The notes under the pieces: generated by a model
The model's input: only the letters and a program-made list of their open reading frames with translations
The model's database searches: none
What the model was told of the DNA's origin: nothing
Shown here: positions 5,085 through 5,770 of the stretch, in pieces
Position numbering within the stretch: the first letter of the stretch is position 1
Layout: each line of letters opens with the position of its first letter
NCBI GenBank assembly: GCA_009843725.1
Contig: VYCX01000451.1
Span: 1 to 5,770, forward strand
Length of the DNA: 5,770 nucleotides
Reading direction: 5' to 3'
DNA from: Boseongicola sp. SB0675_bin_26
Lineage (GTDB): Bacteria; Pseudomonadota; Alphaproteobacteria; Rhodobacterales; Rhodobacteraceae
Translations under genes and position numbers: made by a program

Positions 5085-5770
5085 GTCTGTGCCCCGTTTT
5101 TCAAGAGCTCGCGCGCAATGATCGTGCGCTGAATCTGGTTCGTGCCCTCGTAGATCTGCGTAATCTTGGCATCTCGGTACAGTCGCTCCACTTCCATGCC
5201 CCTGATATATCCCGAACCGCCGAAAACCTGAACTGCGTCTGCCGTCCGCTGCACCGCCATGTCGCTTGCGAAGCACTTTGCCATGCTGCAAGCCATTGTC
5301 GGATCCTGGCCCCTGTCAACACTGTCCGCCGCCGAGTGAACGAGGAGGCGAGCGGCCTGGATGTCCTTCGCCATGTCGGCGAGCATGAACTGGATGCCCT
5401 GGAACTCCGAAATCGCCCGCTTGAACTGGCGGCGTTCCTGCGCGTATCCGAGCGCGGCCTCCAGACCCGCCTGGGCAATGCCAACCGCGAGTGCACCGAT
5501 GCCAACGCGCCCCTTGTTGAGCGCGCTCATCATGACATGAAAGCCCCGGCCCTCTTCGCCCAGAAGCGCATCTTCAGCGAGACGTACGTCGGAGAAGGCC
5601 AGCGCCCCTACCTGGCTGGCCCGCTGGCCCATCTTGTGCTCCTTAGGTCCCTTCTCGACTCCCGGGGCGTGGAGGTCGACGATGAAGATTGACATGCCCC
5701 GGTGCCCGGCTTCCCGGTCCGTGCGGGCCAGAACAAGGCCGACATCAGCCACCGGCGCATTGTGTATCCA
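5081..5770 (-). CDS. Acyl-CoA dehydrogenase (partial, N-terminus off right edge)
   Basis: A flavoprotein of the acyl-CoA dehydrogenase superfamily would form an alpha,beta double bond in an acyl-CoA and pass electrons to ETF. The visible 229 residues are the C-terminal 60 percent of a protein of about 380 aa; the frame is open to the right edge, beginning WIHNAPVADVGLVLART, the middle beta domain near the FAD. Then come GVEKGPKEHKMGQRASQVG, the helix GRGFHVMMSALNKGRVGIGA, YAQERRQFKRAISEFQGIQ, and the C-terminal signature VFGGSGYIRGMEVERLYRDA. The catalytic base is predicted to be the Glu of YEGTNQIQR (residue 208 of the fragment, codon 5149-5147), the medium/short-chain position, not the isovaleryl-CoA position. 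It is the first gene seen of the run and ends in a 4-base overlap with the SDR gene. No CoA ligase, enoyl-CoA hydratase or thiolase is visible, so the substrate is open; partner genes could lie to the right. Confidence 0.93.
   Translation of the reverse strand, partial: WIHNAPVADVGLVLARTDREAGHRGMSIFIVDLHAPGVEKGPKEHKMGQRASQVGALAFSDVRLAEDALLGEEGRGFHVMMSALNKGRVGIGALAVGIAQAGLEAALGYAQERRQFKRAISEFQGIQFMLADMAKDIQAARLLVHSAADSVDRGQDPTMACSMAKCFASDMAVQRTADAVQVFGGSGYIRGMEVERLYRDAKITQIYEGTNQIQRTIIARELLKNGAQT

Noticed and set aside
4934..5692. Plus-strand open frame of 252 codons opposite the SDR and acyl-CoA dehydrogenase genes
   Set aside because: It crosses the joint of two well-supported genes antisense and has no domain signature.

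Overview
The window is GC-rich, densely coding DNA with Sec/Tat-exported solute-binding, TetR and acyl-CoA dehydrogenase families typical of an environmental, metabolically versatile proteobacterium. Gene style and neighbourhood (sugar-type ABC uptake, sugar phosphate isomerase, DUF993 protein, SDR) most resemble an alphaproteobacterium, perhaps of the Hyphomicrobiales. That placement is inference from gene content and protein style, not from any marker gene. Nothing in the window indicates a phage, insertion sequence, CRISPR array or RNA gene.

Layout, left to right. (1) Bases 2-781, minus strand: the N-terminal 260 codons of a Tat-exported sugar-type ABC substrate-binding protein, the first gene of a transport operon that continues off the left edge. 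(2) Bases 782-984: a divergent control region with a near-perfect 22-bp palindrome (891-912), a consensus TTGACA -35 box reading towards the transporter, and a weaker promoter reading the other way. (3) Bases 985-1623, plus strand: a TetR-family repressor. (4) Bases 1624-1773: a 150-bp convergent spacer with no gene and no clear terminator. (5) Bases 1774-5770, minus strand: a five-gene run, transcribed right to left, encoding acyl-CoA dehydrogenase (partial, enters from the right edge), SDR oxidoreductase, DUF993 TIM-barrel protein, sugar phosphate isomerase/epimerase-like TIM barrel, then after a 120-bp gap a DUF985/cupin_5 protein.

The first four genes of the run are tightly joined: a 4-base GTGA overlap, a 1-base gap, and an 8-base overlap that requires a TTG start. 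They are almost certainly one translationally coupled operon. Together with the adjacent sugar-type importer and the repressor, the picture is a substrate-inducible catabolic locus: uptake of a small carbohydrate-like compound, oxidation by the SDR, and carbon-skeleton chemistry by two TIM-barrel enzymes, one with a candidate Schiff-base lysine. The role of the acyl-CoA dehydrogenase is unclear. The substrate cannot be read from the sequence. This combination, with a DUF993 protein of unknown reaction at its centre, is the most interesting item here.
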